NCBI GenBank assembly: GCA_041395945.1
Contig: JAWKZN010000002.1
Coordinates: forward strand, 558,001 to 622,000
Direction: 5' to 3'
DNA from: Pseudomonadales bacterium
Lineage (GTDB): Bacteria > Pseudomonadota > Gammaproteobacteria > Pseudomonadales > Azotimanducaceae
DNA: 64,000 nt
The position numbers and the translations under genes were made by a program. Each line of letters begins with the position of its first letter. Positions within the stretch are counted from its first letter, which is position 1. Below, one piece after another: positions 42,698 through 51,225 of this stretch. The notes beneath the pieces are model-generated. The model searched no databases. It was not told where the DNA came from and saw nothing but the letters and a program-made list of their open reading frames with translations.

Positions 42698-42835
42698 TCC
42701 TTAGATCCCCATAGTTAAGTGGTTGAATAGTTGAGTGGTCGGGAGTGCCGGTCCGCGTTCGCGCCGCGTTTCTCCAGTCAACGGCGGTTGCATCGCATCC
42801 CACTGCCAACCCACTTCAATCTCATCACTCCTCAG

Positions 42836-42850
42836 GCAGAATTCGTGCCA
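42836..42850 (-). promoter_or_regulatory. Sigma-54 promoter of torF-glnK-amtB
   Basis: On the minus strand the sequence reads TGGCACGAATTCTGC, differing from the sigma-54 consensus TGGCACGNNNNTTGC only by C for T at position 12. The GG and GC elements keep the correct 10-base gap. It lies about 140 bp before the torF ATG, and an NtrC palindrome lies about 100 bp further upstream. Confidence 0.78.
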
Positions 42851-42944
42851 ACTGAATTTCTGTTTTTATTTCAATTGGTTACAAGGCATGCAAGGCCCCC
42901 GAAGCGGTGCCCGGGAGCGGCGTGCACTAATGCGATGCGCGCAA

Positions 42945-42961
42945 TGCACTATCTTGGTGCG
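42945..42961 (-). promoter_or_regulatory. NtrC-binding site (enhancer)
   Basis: TGCACTATCTTGGTGCG fits the NtrC consensus GCAC-N7-GTGC exactly in both half sites. It is 95-125 bp upstream of the sigma-54 promoter, the usual enhancer distance. A weaker second half-site cluster follows at about 42920-42937. Confidence 0.72.
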
Positions 42962-43077
42962 TCAAAGTGCCCATTCTCACCCACCGATTTCCCACACCCG
43001 TCCTGGTCATCCGCCGTGGTGACCGGGATGCGGCTGAATTACCATGACCGCAACAAATCACCCCAGGAAGCCTGAGA

Positions 43078-43338
43078 ATGACCCGGAGCGCGTCTCCACC
43101 GCCGATTCCACCCCCACTGGAAGAGCTCCTCTCCCGACTGGGCGAAACCCTGGGGGATCTTTCCGGGGAATCGGTCACTGACCGCCTGCAGCCGGTGGTG
43201 GAAGGCTTCTTCGAGCAGTTTCAGCTGGTACCAAGGCGCGAATATGACGCTCACATGGCCAGCCTGAGTCGTCTCGAGCGGCTGGTCAGCGATCTGGAGA
43301 ACCGGGTTGCCGGCCTCGAGCAGCGGGTCGACGCCTGA
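43078..43338 (+). CDS. ubiK: Ubiquinone biosynthesis accessory factor UbiK
   Basis: An 86-residue BMFP-type protein. It has a Pro-rich start, an amphipathic helix (LEELLSRLGETLGDL), then a coiled coil (REYDAHMASLSRLERLVSDLENRVAGLEQRV) typical of UbiK/YqiC. It helps assemble the aerobic ubiquinone Ubi complex and may bind lipid. ATG 43078 has AGGAAG upstream. comM begins inside its 3' end on the same strand, as in Pseudomonas (PA5289-PA5290 order). Confidence 0.85.
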   Translation: MTRSASPPPIPPPLEELLSRLGETLGDLSGESVTDRLQPVVEGFFEQFQLVPRREYDAHMASLSRLERLVSDLENRVAGLEQRVDA

Positions 43339-44890
43339 CGCAAGCGTCACTACCCGCTCACATACCCGCTCCCGTGCCCAGATCGGCATGGATGCACCCC
43401 GTGTCATCGTGGAGACCCATCTGGCCGGCGGGCTGCCCGGGACCACGCTCGTCGGGCTGCCGGCTACCGCTGTGCGGGAAGCCCGGGACCGGGTCCGCAG
43501 CGCGCTGCAGAACTGCGGCTTTGATTACCCGCGCGGCAAAGTCATCATCAATCTGGCCCCAGCGGATCTCGCCAAGGAGGGGGGGCGCTTCGACCTCGCG
43601 ATCGCCATCAGCATCCTCAGGGCGACCGGACAGATCACACCGGAAGCGCCCCGCACCTTCGACTACGAATTTCTCGGCGAACTGAGCCTCAACGGCGAGC
43701 TGCGTTATACCCGTGGCTGTCTGTGTGCAGCACTCCATCTCGACGCCGGGGACCGGCTGGTGGTGCCCTGGGCAAACCTGGCCGAAGCCCGCCTGGCCAG
43801 GGATCAGATTCTGCCCGTGGGCCATCTCCAGGATGTGGTGAATCTGCTGCGGATGGCGCCCGCCGAGCGTGACTTGGAGCCGACACCGCCCTCAGTGGGG
43901 ACTGCGGTGGATCCGGCAGCCCGTCCCCAGGTCGCCGATCCGATCATCGGCCAGAGTGCGGCCAAACGCGCCATCGCCGTGGCAGCGGTCGGCGGCCATC
44001 ACCTGCTCCTGATCGGACCCCCCGGTGCCGGAAAATCTCTGCTTTCCAGACGCCTGCCCCTGCTCCTGCCCTCCCTCGATACCCGCCGCGCCATGGAGGT
44101 GGCCGCCGTATATTCTGCCGCCGGACTCTCCCTGGAAAACCCTTCCGAGCCACCGATCCGGGACCCTCACCACTCGGCCTCCATGACCGCCATGGTCGGT
44201 GGCGGCAGCCAGCCGCGACCGGGCGAAATCTCCCTGGCGCACCAGGGCGTTCTGTTCCTCGATGAACTGCCGCATTTCAAGCCCAGCGTGCTCGACGCTC
44301 TGCGGGAACCCCTCGAGAATCGCAGGATCGCCATCGCCAGAGCGACAGGGCAGGTGGCCTTTCCGGCGAACTTTCAGTTGATCGCTGCCATGAATCCCTG
44401 CCCTGCCGGACTGACCTGCGAACAGGGCACCTGTCGATGCCGGCCGGATCAGGTGCAGCGCTACCAGTCCCGGATCTCGGGGCCGCTGCTGGACCGGGTC
44501 GACCTGCATGTCGGCGTGCCGGAAGTCCCGGGCAGACTGTTACTCGAAGGATTACCGCCCGAGGCAGAGGCTCATTCGATCAGAGAGCAGATTGCGAAGG
44601 CCCGCCGTATTCAGATCACCCGCCAGCGTTGCTTTAACTCGGAGCTCCCGGTGCGGGCGCTCGAGCGTCTGGTGACCCTCGATGCCGGTGCCCGGCGTAT
44701 GCTGGACCGAGCCATGGAGCGCTACCGGCTGTCAGCGCGGGGCCTGCACCGGGTGCTCCGGGTGGCAAGATCGATTGCAGATCTGGAGAGTGCGGAGGGT
44801 GGCGAATCGACCCAGGTGGGATTGCCCCACCTGGCAGAAGCCCTGTCTTATCGCGGCATGGAGTGGTCGGGCAAAGGAGCTGCGCACTGA
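43307..44890 (+). CDS. comM: YifB/ComM-family Mg-chelatase-like AAA+ ATPase
   Basis: About 500 residues. The N-terminal ChlI-like domain reads TTLVGLPATAVREARDRV, Walker A is GPPGAGKSLL, Walker B includes GVLFLDELPHF, and the central CPAGLTCEQGTCRC holds the family Cys cluster. ComM is a hexameric helicase that drives branch migration during natural transformation. The start is uncertain: TTG 43307 is the only usable codon before the conserved SRAQIGMDAP; ATG 43388 would cut the conserved strand. It overlaps ubiK by 32 bp. Competence genes are not otherwise seen. Confidence 0.88.
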   Translation: MPASSSGSTPDASVTTRSHTRSRAQIGMDAPRVIVETHLAGGLPGTTLVGLPATAVREARDRVRSALQNCGFDYPRGKVIINLAPADLAKEGGRFDLAIAISILRATGQITPEAPRTFDYEFLGELSLNGELRYTRGCLCAALHLDAGDRLVVPWANLAEARLARDQILPVGHLQDVVNLLRMAPAERDLEPTPPSVGTAVDPAARPQVADPIIGQSAAKRAIAVAAVGGHHLLLIGPPGAGKSLLSRRLPLLLPSLDTRRAMEVAAVYSAAGLSLENPSEPPIRDPHHSASMTAMVGGGSQPRPGEISLAHQGVLFLDELPHFKPSVLDALREPLENRRIAIARATGQVAFPANFQLIAAMNPCPAGLTCEQGTCRCRPDQVQRYQSRISGPLLDRVDLHVGVPEVPGRLLLEGLPPEAEAHSIREQIAKARRIQITRQRCFNSELPVRALERLVTLDAGARRMLDRAMERYRLSARGLHRVLRVARSIADLESAEGGESTQVGLPHLAEALSYRGMEWSGKGAAH

Positions 44891-44903
44891 CCCCGATCGC
44901 GGC

Positions 44904-45341
44904 CTACTGCACCTGCTCCAACATGTAGTCCACGGCGGCCTGCAGCTCTTCGTCAGAGCAGTTCATGCAGGTGCCCCGGGGTGGCATTGCGCCCAATCCG
45001 TTCAACGTGGTGGCCATCAGCGCGTCCATCCCCTTGGCGATGCGGGGCGCCCAGGCTTCGGCATCCGCGAACAGCGGCGCACCACCGACTCCGGATGCGT
45101 GGCAGGCAAAACAGAACTGGTTGTATACCGCATCACCCGTCAGTGCGGCACCACTGGCCGCCGCGGTCCCAGAGCCACAGTCTTCACCGGCCCGGCAGAC
45201 GGCGCCGGCGGGCGCCAGTCGTGCGCGAATATCCTCGTCGCTGCCCGGAGGCACGGGTGCAGCCGCAGCGGGCACTGCGAGTGCAATCAGCACGATCGAA
45301 ACACAAGCGGTGGCAGCGGCCTTGAAACTTTGCACGCACAT
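44904..45341 (-). CDS. Cytochrome c5-family monohaem cytochrome
   Basis: A 145-residue secreted c-type cytochrome. A signal peptide (ending AAAAP) precedes the haem-binding CFACH at residues 77-81. The axial Met lies in GAMPPRG, and an extra CMNC motif matches the disulfide of cytochrome c5. It is a periplasmic electron carrier, perhaps for terminal oxidases or denitrification. Two further Cys (CRAGEDCG) lie in the linker before the haem domain. It is convergent with comM, and upstream of isovaleryl-CoA dehydrogenase on the same strand. Confidence 0.85.
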   Translation of the reverse strand: MCVQSFKAAATACVSIVLIALAVPAAAAPVPPGSDEDIRARLAPAGAVCRAGEDCGSGTAAASGAALTGDAVYNQFCFACHASGVGGAPLFADAEAWAPRIAKGMDALMATTLNGLGAMPPRGTCMNCSDEELQAAVDYMLEQVQ

Positions 45342-45415
45342 TTCTCCTGTAATTCTGTCGACAGGGTGGGCTGCATGCGCCCTGAGCCCCGTAACGGCGC
45401 GGGATTATAGCCAGC

Positions 45416-46576
45416 TCAGCCCGTGGCGTCGAACAGCTCGCGACCGATGAGCATGCGCCGGATTTCGCTGGTACCGGCACCGATTTCGTAGAGCTTGGCA
45501 TCGCGCAGCAGGCGGCCGGTCGGGTAGTCATTGATGTAGCCGTTGCCTCCGAGCGCCTGAATGGCTTCGCCCGCCATCCAGGTCGCCTTCTCGGCGGCGT
45601 AGAGAATACAACCTGCAGCATCGATCCGGGTGGTGCGTCCGCTGTCGCAGGCCTGGGCGACCGCATAGACGTAGGCGCGAGCAGCGTTGAATGTGGTGTA
45701 CATGTCCGCCACCTTCCCCTGCATGAGCTGGAAGGTGCCGATCGGCTGGCCGAACTGTTTGCGCTCGTGGACGTAGGGCAGCACCGCATCGAGGCAGGCG
45801 TGCATGATGCCCAGCGGACCACCGGCGAGCACGACCCGCTCATAGTCGAGGCCGCTCATCAGGAGCCTGACACCCTGGCCGACCGAACCGAGCACCTGAT
45901 CCTTCGGTACCACACAGTCTTCGAATATCAGCTCGCAGGTATCTGATCCGCGCATGCCGAGCTTGTCGAGCTTTTTTCCGGTAGAGAATCCGGCACAGCC
46001 ACGCTCGATGAGAAAGGCCGTGATACCCCTGCTGCCCAGGGCAGGATCCACGGTGGCATATACCACCAGCACATCGGCGCCGGGACCATTAGTGATCCAC
46101 ATCTTGTTGCCGTTGAGCACGTAACTGTCGCCTTGCTCGGTGGCCCGCAGCCGCATGCTGACCACATCGGAACCGGCTCCGGGCTCGCTCATCGCCAGCG
46201 CACCCAGTGCGTTTCCGGAAATCAGACCCGGCAGGTAACGGGCTTTCTGTTCCGGCGTGCCGAAGCGGCGGATCTGATTCACACACAGGTTGGAGTGGGC
46301 ACCGTAGGACAGCCCCACCGCGGCCGAAGCCCGGCTGATCTCCTCCATGGCAATGCAGTGCGCCAGATAGCCCAGGCCACTGCCGCCATCCGCCTCTTCC
46401 ACGGTAATGCCGAGCAGTCCGAGCGCGCCGAGTTCGGGCCACAGATCTCTGGGAAACTCGTTGCCGGCATCCACCTGCTGCGCAATTGGTGCAATTTTCC
46501 GGCTGGCAAACTGGCGCACCGAGTCCCTCAGCATGTCGAGGGTTTCGCCGTGTCCGAATTCAAAGTCCATCGTCAT
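45416..46576 (-). CDS. liuA: Isovaleryl-CoA dehydrogenase
   Basis: A 386-residue FAD acyl-CoA dehydrogenase. It has the flavin contact ALGALAMSEPGAGSD, WITNGPGADVLVVYA and the C-terminal EIGAGTSEIRRMLIGRELF. The catalytic glutamate lies in LDYERVVLAGGPLGIM, the position and sequence expected of the isovaleryl-CoA dehydrogenase subgroup, which acts in leucine catabolism. No other liu gene is adjacent. The substrate is inferred from this motif. A class III aminotransferase gene follows 15 bp upstream on the same strand. Confidence 0.87.
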   Translation of the reverse strand: MTMDFEFGHGETLDMLRDSVRQFASRKIAPIAQQVDAGNEFPRDLWPELGALGLLGITVEEADGGSGLGYLAHCIAMEEISRASAAVGLSYGAHSNLCVNQIRRFGTPEQKARYLPGLISGNALGALAMSEPGAGSDVVSMRLRATEQGDSYVLNGNKMWITNGPGADVLVVYATVDPALGSRGITAFLIERGCAGFSTGKKLDKLGMRGSDTCELIFEDCVVPKDQVLGSVGQGVRLLMSGLDYERVVLAGGPLGIMHACLDAVLPYVHERKQFGQPIGTFQLMQGKVADMYTTFNAARAYVYAVAQACDSGRTTRIDAAGCILYAAEKATWMAGEAIQALGGNGYINDYPTGRLLRDAKLYEIGAGTSEIRRMLIGRELFDATG

Positions 46577-46591
46577 CCCCTGCTGATCTTT

Positions 46592-47980
46592 CTACTTCGA
46601 GACTTCTGCAAGCGTCTCGTCGAGGGACCTGCCCAGCTTGGTGAACAGCTCGTCCACCTGGCTATCGGAGATGACCAGTGGTGGGCAGAGGGCGACCGTG
46701 TCACCCAGTGCACGCATGATCAGGCCGTTTGCTTCGCAGCGTGCCTGGAGTTTTGCACCCGCACCCCGGGTCGCCGGAAACGGCGTTTTCGTTGCCTTGT
46801 CAGCCACCAGCTCCAGCGCTCCGATCATGCCGACGCCACGCGCTTCACCCACCAGCGGATGATCGGCCAGCCCGGCGAGCCGCTGCTGAATCGTCACGCC
46901 GATGCGGGCGGCGTGTGCAAACAGGTCCCGCTCCTCCATCAGTTCGATGTTGCGCAGGGCGACCGCTGCACACACCGGGTGTCCGGAATAGGTGAAGCCA
47001 TGGCTGAAATTGCCGAGTTCGGCACTCATGGCCTTGAAGGCGTCGTACATGTACTCGGGCAGCAGCACAGCACTCAACGGCAGATAGGCAGAAGACACCG
47101 CCTTGGCGATGCTCATGGTGTCCGGCTGGATGTTGAAGGTCTGGGCGCCGAACGGCTGACCCGTGCGGCCGAATCCACAGATCACTTCATCATCGATGAA
47201 GAGAATCTCGTGGCGTCTGAGCAGTGCCTGGACTTTCTCGAAATACCCCCGGGGTGGAACGATGACCCCGCCCGCGCCCATCACCGGCTCGGCGATGAAG
47301 GCGGCTATGGTCTCGGGTCCTTCCCTGAGAATCAGGGCTTCAAGATTGCCGACGATGCGGTCTACGAAGGCTGCTTCGGATTCGCCCGGTTCCGCCCCAC
47401 GATAATAGTGGGGGCAATCCGTGTGCAGGATGCCGGCAATGGGCAGGTCGAAGTGTTTGTGGAACGGGGGCAGTCCGGTGAGCGAACCTGCCGCCACGGT
47501 GACCCCGTGATAGCCCCGCTGCCGTGAAATGATCTTCTTTTTTTCCGGCCGGCCGATGGCATTGTTGTAGTACCACATCAGCTTGACCTGGGTGTCATTG
47601 GCATCGCTGCCGGACAGGCCGAAAAACACGCGCCCCGCATCCATGGGGGCCATGGCCTTGAGCTTTTCCGCCAGCAGCACACTGGCTTCGTTGGTGCGTC
47701 CGCCGAAGATCTGGGAGTAGCACAGCTTGCGCATCTGGGTTTCCGCCACCCGCACCAGTTCTTCTTCGCCATAACCGAGGGCCGTGCACCAGAGTCCGGC
47801 CATACCTTCCAGGTACTGCTTACCCTGGTTGTCCCACAGATAAACGCCCTTGGCGCGGCTCAGAACCTTAGGCCCGACCTGGTGGTGCTGGGCCAGATTG
47901 GTGGCCGGGTGCAGCAGGTGGGCAAGATCCTTCGCCTCGATGGATTCCGGGGGAAATTCGTTGTGCAGCGGGTCGGCCAT
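46592..47980 (-). CDS. Class III omega-aminotransferase (beta-alanine/putrescine-pyruvate type)
   Basis: About 462 residues of a fold-type I PLP aminotransferase. The PLP lysine is in SIAKAVSSAYLPLSA, the cofactor Asp in FIDDEVICGFGRTG, and a second-subunit loop near QRGYHGVTVAAGSL. It starts MADPLHNEFPPESIEAKD, with GGAAG upstream; longer frames are unsupported. It most resembles enzymes that pass the amino group of omega-amino acids or diamines to pyruvate, yielding alanine. The nearby alanine dehydrogenase and racemase genes fit alanine as product. The amine donor is not clear from the sequence. Confidence 0.83.
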   Translation of the reverse strand: MADPLHNEFPPESIEAKDLAHLLHPATNLAQHHQVGPKVLSRAKGVYLWDNQGKQYLEGMAGLWCTALGYGEEELVRVAETQMRKLCYSQIFGGRTNEASVLLAEKLKAMAPMDAGRVFFGLSGSDANDTQVKLMWYYNNAIGRPEKKKIISRQRGYHGVTVAAGSLTGLPPFHKHFDLPIAGILHTDCPHYYRGAEPGESEAAFVDRIVGNLEALILREGPETIAAFIAEPVMGAGGVIVPPRGYFEKVQALLRRHEILFIDDEVICGFGRTGQPFGAQTFNIQPDTMSIAKAVSSAYLPLSAVLLPEYMYDAFKAMSAELGNFSHGFTYSGHPVCAAVALRNIELMEERDLFAHAARIGVTIQQRLAGLADHPLVGEARGVGMIGALELVADKATKTPFPATRGAGAKLQARCEANGLIMRALGDTVALCPPLVISDSQVDELFTKLGRSLDETLAEVSK

Positions 47981-48026
47981 GGCAGCTTCCAGGTGAGTGG
48001 CGGGCGAGCGCCCATGATGCCCGAAA

Positions 48027-49133
48027 TCAGGCAGCGTGTAGCGTCGTAGGGATCTCCATGCCCAGCGCCTCTGCCACCTTGGGATGACGGATCTGACCCA
48101 GATGGACATTGAGTCCATCACCGAATCCGGGGACCGCGGCGATCGCCGCCTTCCAGCCGACGTCCGCCAGCGTGTGCACATAGGGCAGGGTCACATTGTT
48201 CAGCGCGAGCGCCGAGGTGCGCGCCACGGCACCGGGCATGTTGGTTACACAGTAGTGCACCACGCCTTCTTCCACATAAGTCGGATTATCGTGGGTGGTC
48301 GGCCGCGAGGTTTCGAAACAGCCACCCTGATCGATCGAAATGTCCACCATCGCCGAGCCATCGATCATCTGTCGCACCATGTCCCGGCTCACCAGTTTGG
48401 GCGCTGCCGCGCCTGGAATCAGTACCGCACCGACTACCAGGTCTGCTTCGAGCACCTCTTCGTTGACGTTCTGCCGGCTGGCCATGAGTACCTTGACCCT
48501 GCCCTGAAAGTGATCGGACAGCCAGATCATGCGGGAGACGGATTTATCGAGGATGGTCACATCCGCCTGCATACCCGCCGCCATCTGTGCTGCATTGGTA
48601 CCAGCGATGCCGCCGCCGAGAATCACCACCTTGCCCGGGGCCACCCCGGGGACACCGCCGAGCAGGGTGCCGCGGCCACCGCTGGCCTTCTGCAGCGCAT
48701 AGGCCCCCACCTGAATGGACATGCGCCCCGCCACTTCGCTCATGGGTGCCAGCAGGGGCAGCCCGCCAGTGGCGGAGGTGACCGTCTCATAGGCGATGGC
48801 CGTCACCCCGGAGGCCATCAGCGCCTCGGCCTGGGGTTTATCAGCAGCCAGATGCAGGTAGGTGAACAGTATCTGGCCTTCCCGCAGGCGCTGGCACTCC
48901 CCGATCTGGGGCTCCTTCACCTTCACCACCAGTTCGGCAGCGAAGGCCTCCTCAACCGAACCGATCCGGGCACCAGCGGCCACATAATCTGCATCGCTGA
49001 AGCCAATCCCCTGGCCGGCCGTGGTCTCCACCACCACCTCGTGACCGCCCACGGTCAGTTCCGCCACAGAAGCCGGGGTCAGTCCAACCCGATATTCATG
49101 GGTCTTGATCTCTTTCGGTACACCGATGCGCAT
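48027..49133 (-). CDS. ald: Alanine dehydrogenase
   Basis: A 368-residue NAD-dependent enzyme that deaminates L-alanine to pyruvate and ammonium. It begins MRIGVPKEIKTHEYRVGLTP, the alanine dehydrogenase signature, and contains the NAD motif VVILGGGIAGTNAAQMAAGM. ATG 49133 has AGGTGG upstream, and the track of conserved sequence starts here. It diverges from an Lrp-type regulator, the usual context for a gene that the regulator controls. The omega-aminotransferase gene follows 46 bp downstream on the same strand. Confidence 0.92.
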   Translation of the reverse strand: MRIGVPKEIKTHEYRVGLTPASVAELTVGGHEVVVETTAGQGIGFSDADYVAAGARIGSVEEAFAAELVVKVKEPQIGECQRLREGQILFTYLHLAADKPQAEALMASGVTAIAYETVTSATGGLPLLAPMSEVAGRMSIQVGAYALQKASGGRGTLLGGVPGVAPGKVVILGGGIAGTNAAQMAAGMQADVTILDKSVSRMIWLSDHFQGRVKVLMASRQNVNEEVLEADLVVGAVLIPGAAAPKLVSRDMVRQMIDGSAMVDISIDQGGCFETSRPTTHDNPTYVEEGVVHYCVTNMPGAVARTSALALNNVTLPYVHTLADVGWKAAIAAVPGFGDGLNVHLGQIRHPKVAEALGMEIPTTLHAA

Positions 49134-49155
49134 TGCACCCACCTGCTGGTTGAAT

Positions 49156-49202
49156 TAGCACTTATGCTATCGAAGTCCTGGTGGCGGAAATTTGCGATTT
49201 TC
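49156..49202. promoter_or_regulatory. Palindromes in the ald/lrp intergenic region
   Basis: TAGCA and TGCTA (49156-49169) form a perfect inverted repeat around CTTA, and GAAATTTGCGATTTTC (49187-49202) is a second, imperfect one. Lrp-family regulators bind AT-rich inverted repeats in divergent promoters, so these are likely binding sites for the adjacent regulator. This is inferred from position and symmetry. Confidence 0.45.
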
Positions 49203-49249
49203 GACAACATCGCTGGAACTGGCGCAATTATTCAGCGTAGTATCCGACT

Positions 49250-49726
49250 ATGTCGCAAGTAACAGTCGACTTAGATCGTATCGACCGCTCGATCCTTCAT
49301 GAACTGCAGCTCGACGCCAAACTGCCTTTCGCCGCCCTCGCCGAACTGGTCAATCTGTCCGAGTCTGCCTGTCTGCGGCGGGTCCGCAATCTGGAGGCGA
49401 AGGGGCTGATCCGTGGTTATGTGTGCCTGGTCGACCAGTTGATGGCCGGCTACCCGGACAACGTCTTCGTGCAGATCACCCTGGAAAGCCAGCAGCAGGA
49501 CGACCTGGCCGCTTTCGAAGCGGCTGTCCGGGAGCTACCCGAGGTGATGGAGTGCTATCTGATGTCGGGAGATGCGGACTTCCTGCTGCGGGTGATCGTG
49601 GAGGACGCCCGGGACTACGAACGCATCCACAGCCAGCACCTCACCCGTCTGCCGGGCGTGGACCGCGTGCACTCGGCTTTCGCCCTGCGCACGGTCATCC
49701 GCAAAACCGAGGTTCCGATCCGCTAG
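49250..49726 (+). CDS. Lrp/AsnC-family regulator
   Basis: A 158-residue transcription factor. The N-terminal HTH reads DRIDRSILHELQLDAKLPF and SESACLRRVRNLEAKGLI. The C-terminal RAM domain (VFVQITLESQQQDDLAAF, then SGDADFLLRVIVEDARDYE) senses an amino acid. Divergence from ald suggests an AldR-like alanine-responsive activator, though it could act on the downstream SDR too. The ATG at 49250 is set just after AT-rich intergenic palindromes. Confidence 0.9.
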   Translation: MSQVTVDLDRIDRSILHELQLDAKLPFAALAELVNLSESACLRRVRNLEAKGLIRGYVCLVDQLMAGYPDNVFVQITLESQQQDDLAAFEAAVRELPEVMECYLMSGDADFLLRVIVEDARDYERIHSQHLTRLPGVDRVHSAFALRTVIRKTEVPIR

Positions 49727-49736
49727 CCGAGTGCCG

Positions 49737-50546
49737 CTAGATCAGATCCGCCGGCTGCAGCTTGAATTCATCGATGATCTTGTCCGCATAGTCGATGCGG
49801 CCCGTCATTTTTTTCGGGTCCCCATGCACGAGTCGAAGACAGGCTTCGGCCATGTGCTCCACCGGGGTCACCCGCTCTTTGTTCGATTCGTTGATCAACT
49901 TGTGATGCATCACCCCGGGGGTCGCCACCAGTCCAGGTGAGATCACATTCACACCAATGTTTTCATCGTAAAGCTCCTGAGCCAGCCCGGTGGTGAAGCG
50001 CTCAAGGGCCGCCTTGCACATGCCATACACGGTACCCCCGCGACCCGCCAGAGTCGGCTGAGGATGAATGGCGGCGTGGGAAGAAATATTCAGAATCCAG
50101 CCTCTGCCTCGCTCACGCATGCCGGGTAACACCAGCTGTGCCAGTTCGAAAGGCGCCCAGACCTGCACATCCATCATCAGCCGGAATCGTTTTTCCGGAA
50201 AATCGGCGACCGGAATGAAATAGGTGATGGCCGCGTTGTTAACAAGTATATCGACGGCACCATAAGCGCCCAGTGCTGCCTCGATCAGACCATGGCGATC
50301 CTCCGAACTGCCCAGGTCGGCCTTTACCGCAATGGCTTCGCCGCCAGCGGCTCGAATGTGCTCCACGGTTTCGTTGATAGTGCCCGGCAGATAGTGCTCA
50401 TCTGCAGACGCGGTCCGGGCAGAAACCACCACCTTCGCCCCTTCCATCGCATAGCGGCGTGCGATCGCCTCTCCAATGCCGCGGCTCGCACCGGTCACAA
50501 CTGCGACCTGACCCTTGAGCACCCCGTCTGGATTTACCTGTGCCAC
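49737..50546 (-). CDS. SDR family oxidoreductase
   Basis: A 269-residue classical short-chain dehydrogenase. The cofactor motif is TGASRGIG, followed by VNNAA, a catalytic Ser in ISSHAAIH and the active-site pair in GTVYGMCKAAL (Tyr-x3-Lys). The C-terminal lid carries VISPGLVATPGVMHHK. The substrate is unknown. The preceding Lrp regulator is convergent, and a TPR gene diverges 95 bp upstream. All catalytic residues are intact, unlike the SDR-like protein before hemB. Confidence 0.87.
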   Translation of the reverse strand: MAQVNPDGVLKGQVAVVTGASRGIGEAIARRYAMEGAKVVVSARTASADEHYLPGTINETVEHIRAAGGEAIAVKADLGSSEDRHGLIEAALGAYGAVDILVNNAAITYFIPVADFPEKRFRLMMDVQVWAPFELAQLVLPGMRERGRGWILNISSHAAIHPQPTLAGRGGTVYGMCKAALERFTTGLAQELYDENIGVNVISPGLVATPGVMHHKLINESNKERVTPVEHMAEACLRLVHGDPKKMTGRIDYADKIIDEFKLQPADLI

Positions 50547-50640
50547 TGCTGTTATCTCCGCTGTACTGTTCGCTCAACTATAGCCTTGCCGGCGGCAGCA
50601 GGTACACTCACGCCATGCACCCCCACTGGTCCTGCACACA

Positions 50641-51225
50641 ATGATCCTTCGAGTTCTGCCATTGCTGATCTGCTGGGCCAGCCTGCCTGACGCATTTGCC
50701 GCAGATGCCGGCGTGGGTCCGGTGGCCGATCCGCAGACACTCACAGCACCGGCGGCAACAGCAGACGCTGCACCGGCCCGACGGTGTCTCGACGCCGCCA
50801 TGACTGCACCCGGTTCGAATCTCGGCTTCTGTGACCTGGTGATCTCCCAATTGAGCGAGGGGGGCGGGGCGGATCCCACCACCACCCGGGCGCTCTCAGC
50901 CGCGCTGAGCAACCGGGCGATCGCGGCACAACGCGAGGGCGCCTACGATGCGGCGGAAGCGGACCTGCAGCGCGCACTGGACATTGCCGGGCCGCACCCG
51001 GATCTGCTGCTGAATCGCGGCAATCTGCGTCTCGCCCAGCGACGCTATGCGGAGGCGCTCATTGACTACTCGGAAGCCCTGCGCCTGTCCCGGGGTACAC
51101 TGCTCGCCGCCCATTACAACAGTGCGTTCGCCCACAGAGCCCTCGGCCAGATTCCGGAAGCAGTGGCGGATGAACTGCGCGCACGCGGTCATAAAGTCGA
51201 CATCGTCTCCAACCAGGTCCGCTAG
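50641..51225 (+). CDS. Exported tetratricopeptide-repeat protein
   Basis: A 194-residue protein with a signal peptide (ILRVLPLLICWASLPDAFA) and a Cys-bearing stretch near residues 45-60 (RRCLDAAMTAPGSNLGFCDL), followed by three TPR helices (YDAAEADLQRALDIAG, RYAEALIDYSEALRLS). It likely acts as a periplasmic protein-binding module. Its 3' end overlaps convergent alr by 4 bp. The partner is unknown. Confidence 0.75.
   Translation: MILRVLPLLICWASLPDAFAADAGVGPVADPQTLTAPAATADAAPARRCLDAAMTAPGSNLGFCDLVISQLSEGGGADPTTTRALSAALSNRAIAAQREGAYDAAEADLQRALDIAGPHPDLLLNRGNLRLAQRRYAEALIDYSEALRLSRGTLLAAHYNSAFAHRALGQIPEAVADELRARGHKVDIVSNQVR

Larger units (their letters stand above)
42698..43077. other. torF/ubiK intergenic region with nitrogen-control sites
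   Basis: No gene is seen in these 380 bp. On the minus strand it carries a sigma-54 promoter (42836-42850) and an NtrC enhancer (42945-42961). The rest includes the ubiK start region with AGGAAG before ATG 43078. No hairpin terminator or other promoter was identified. Confidence 0.6.
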
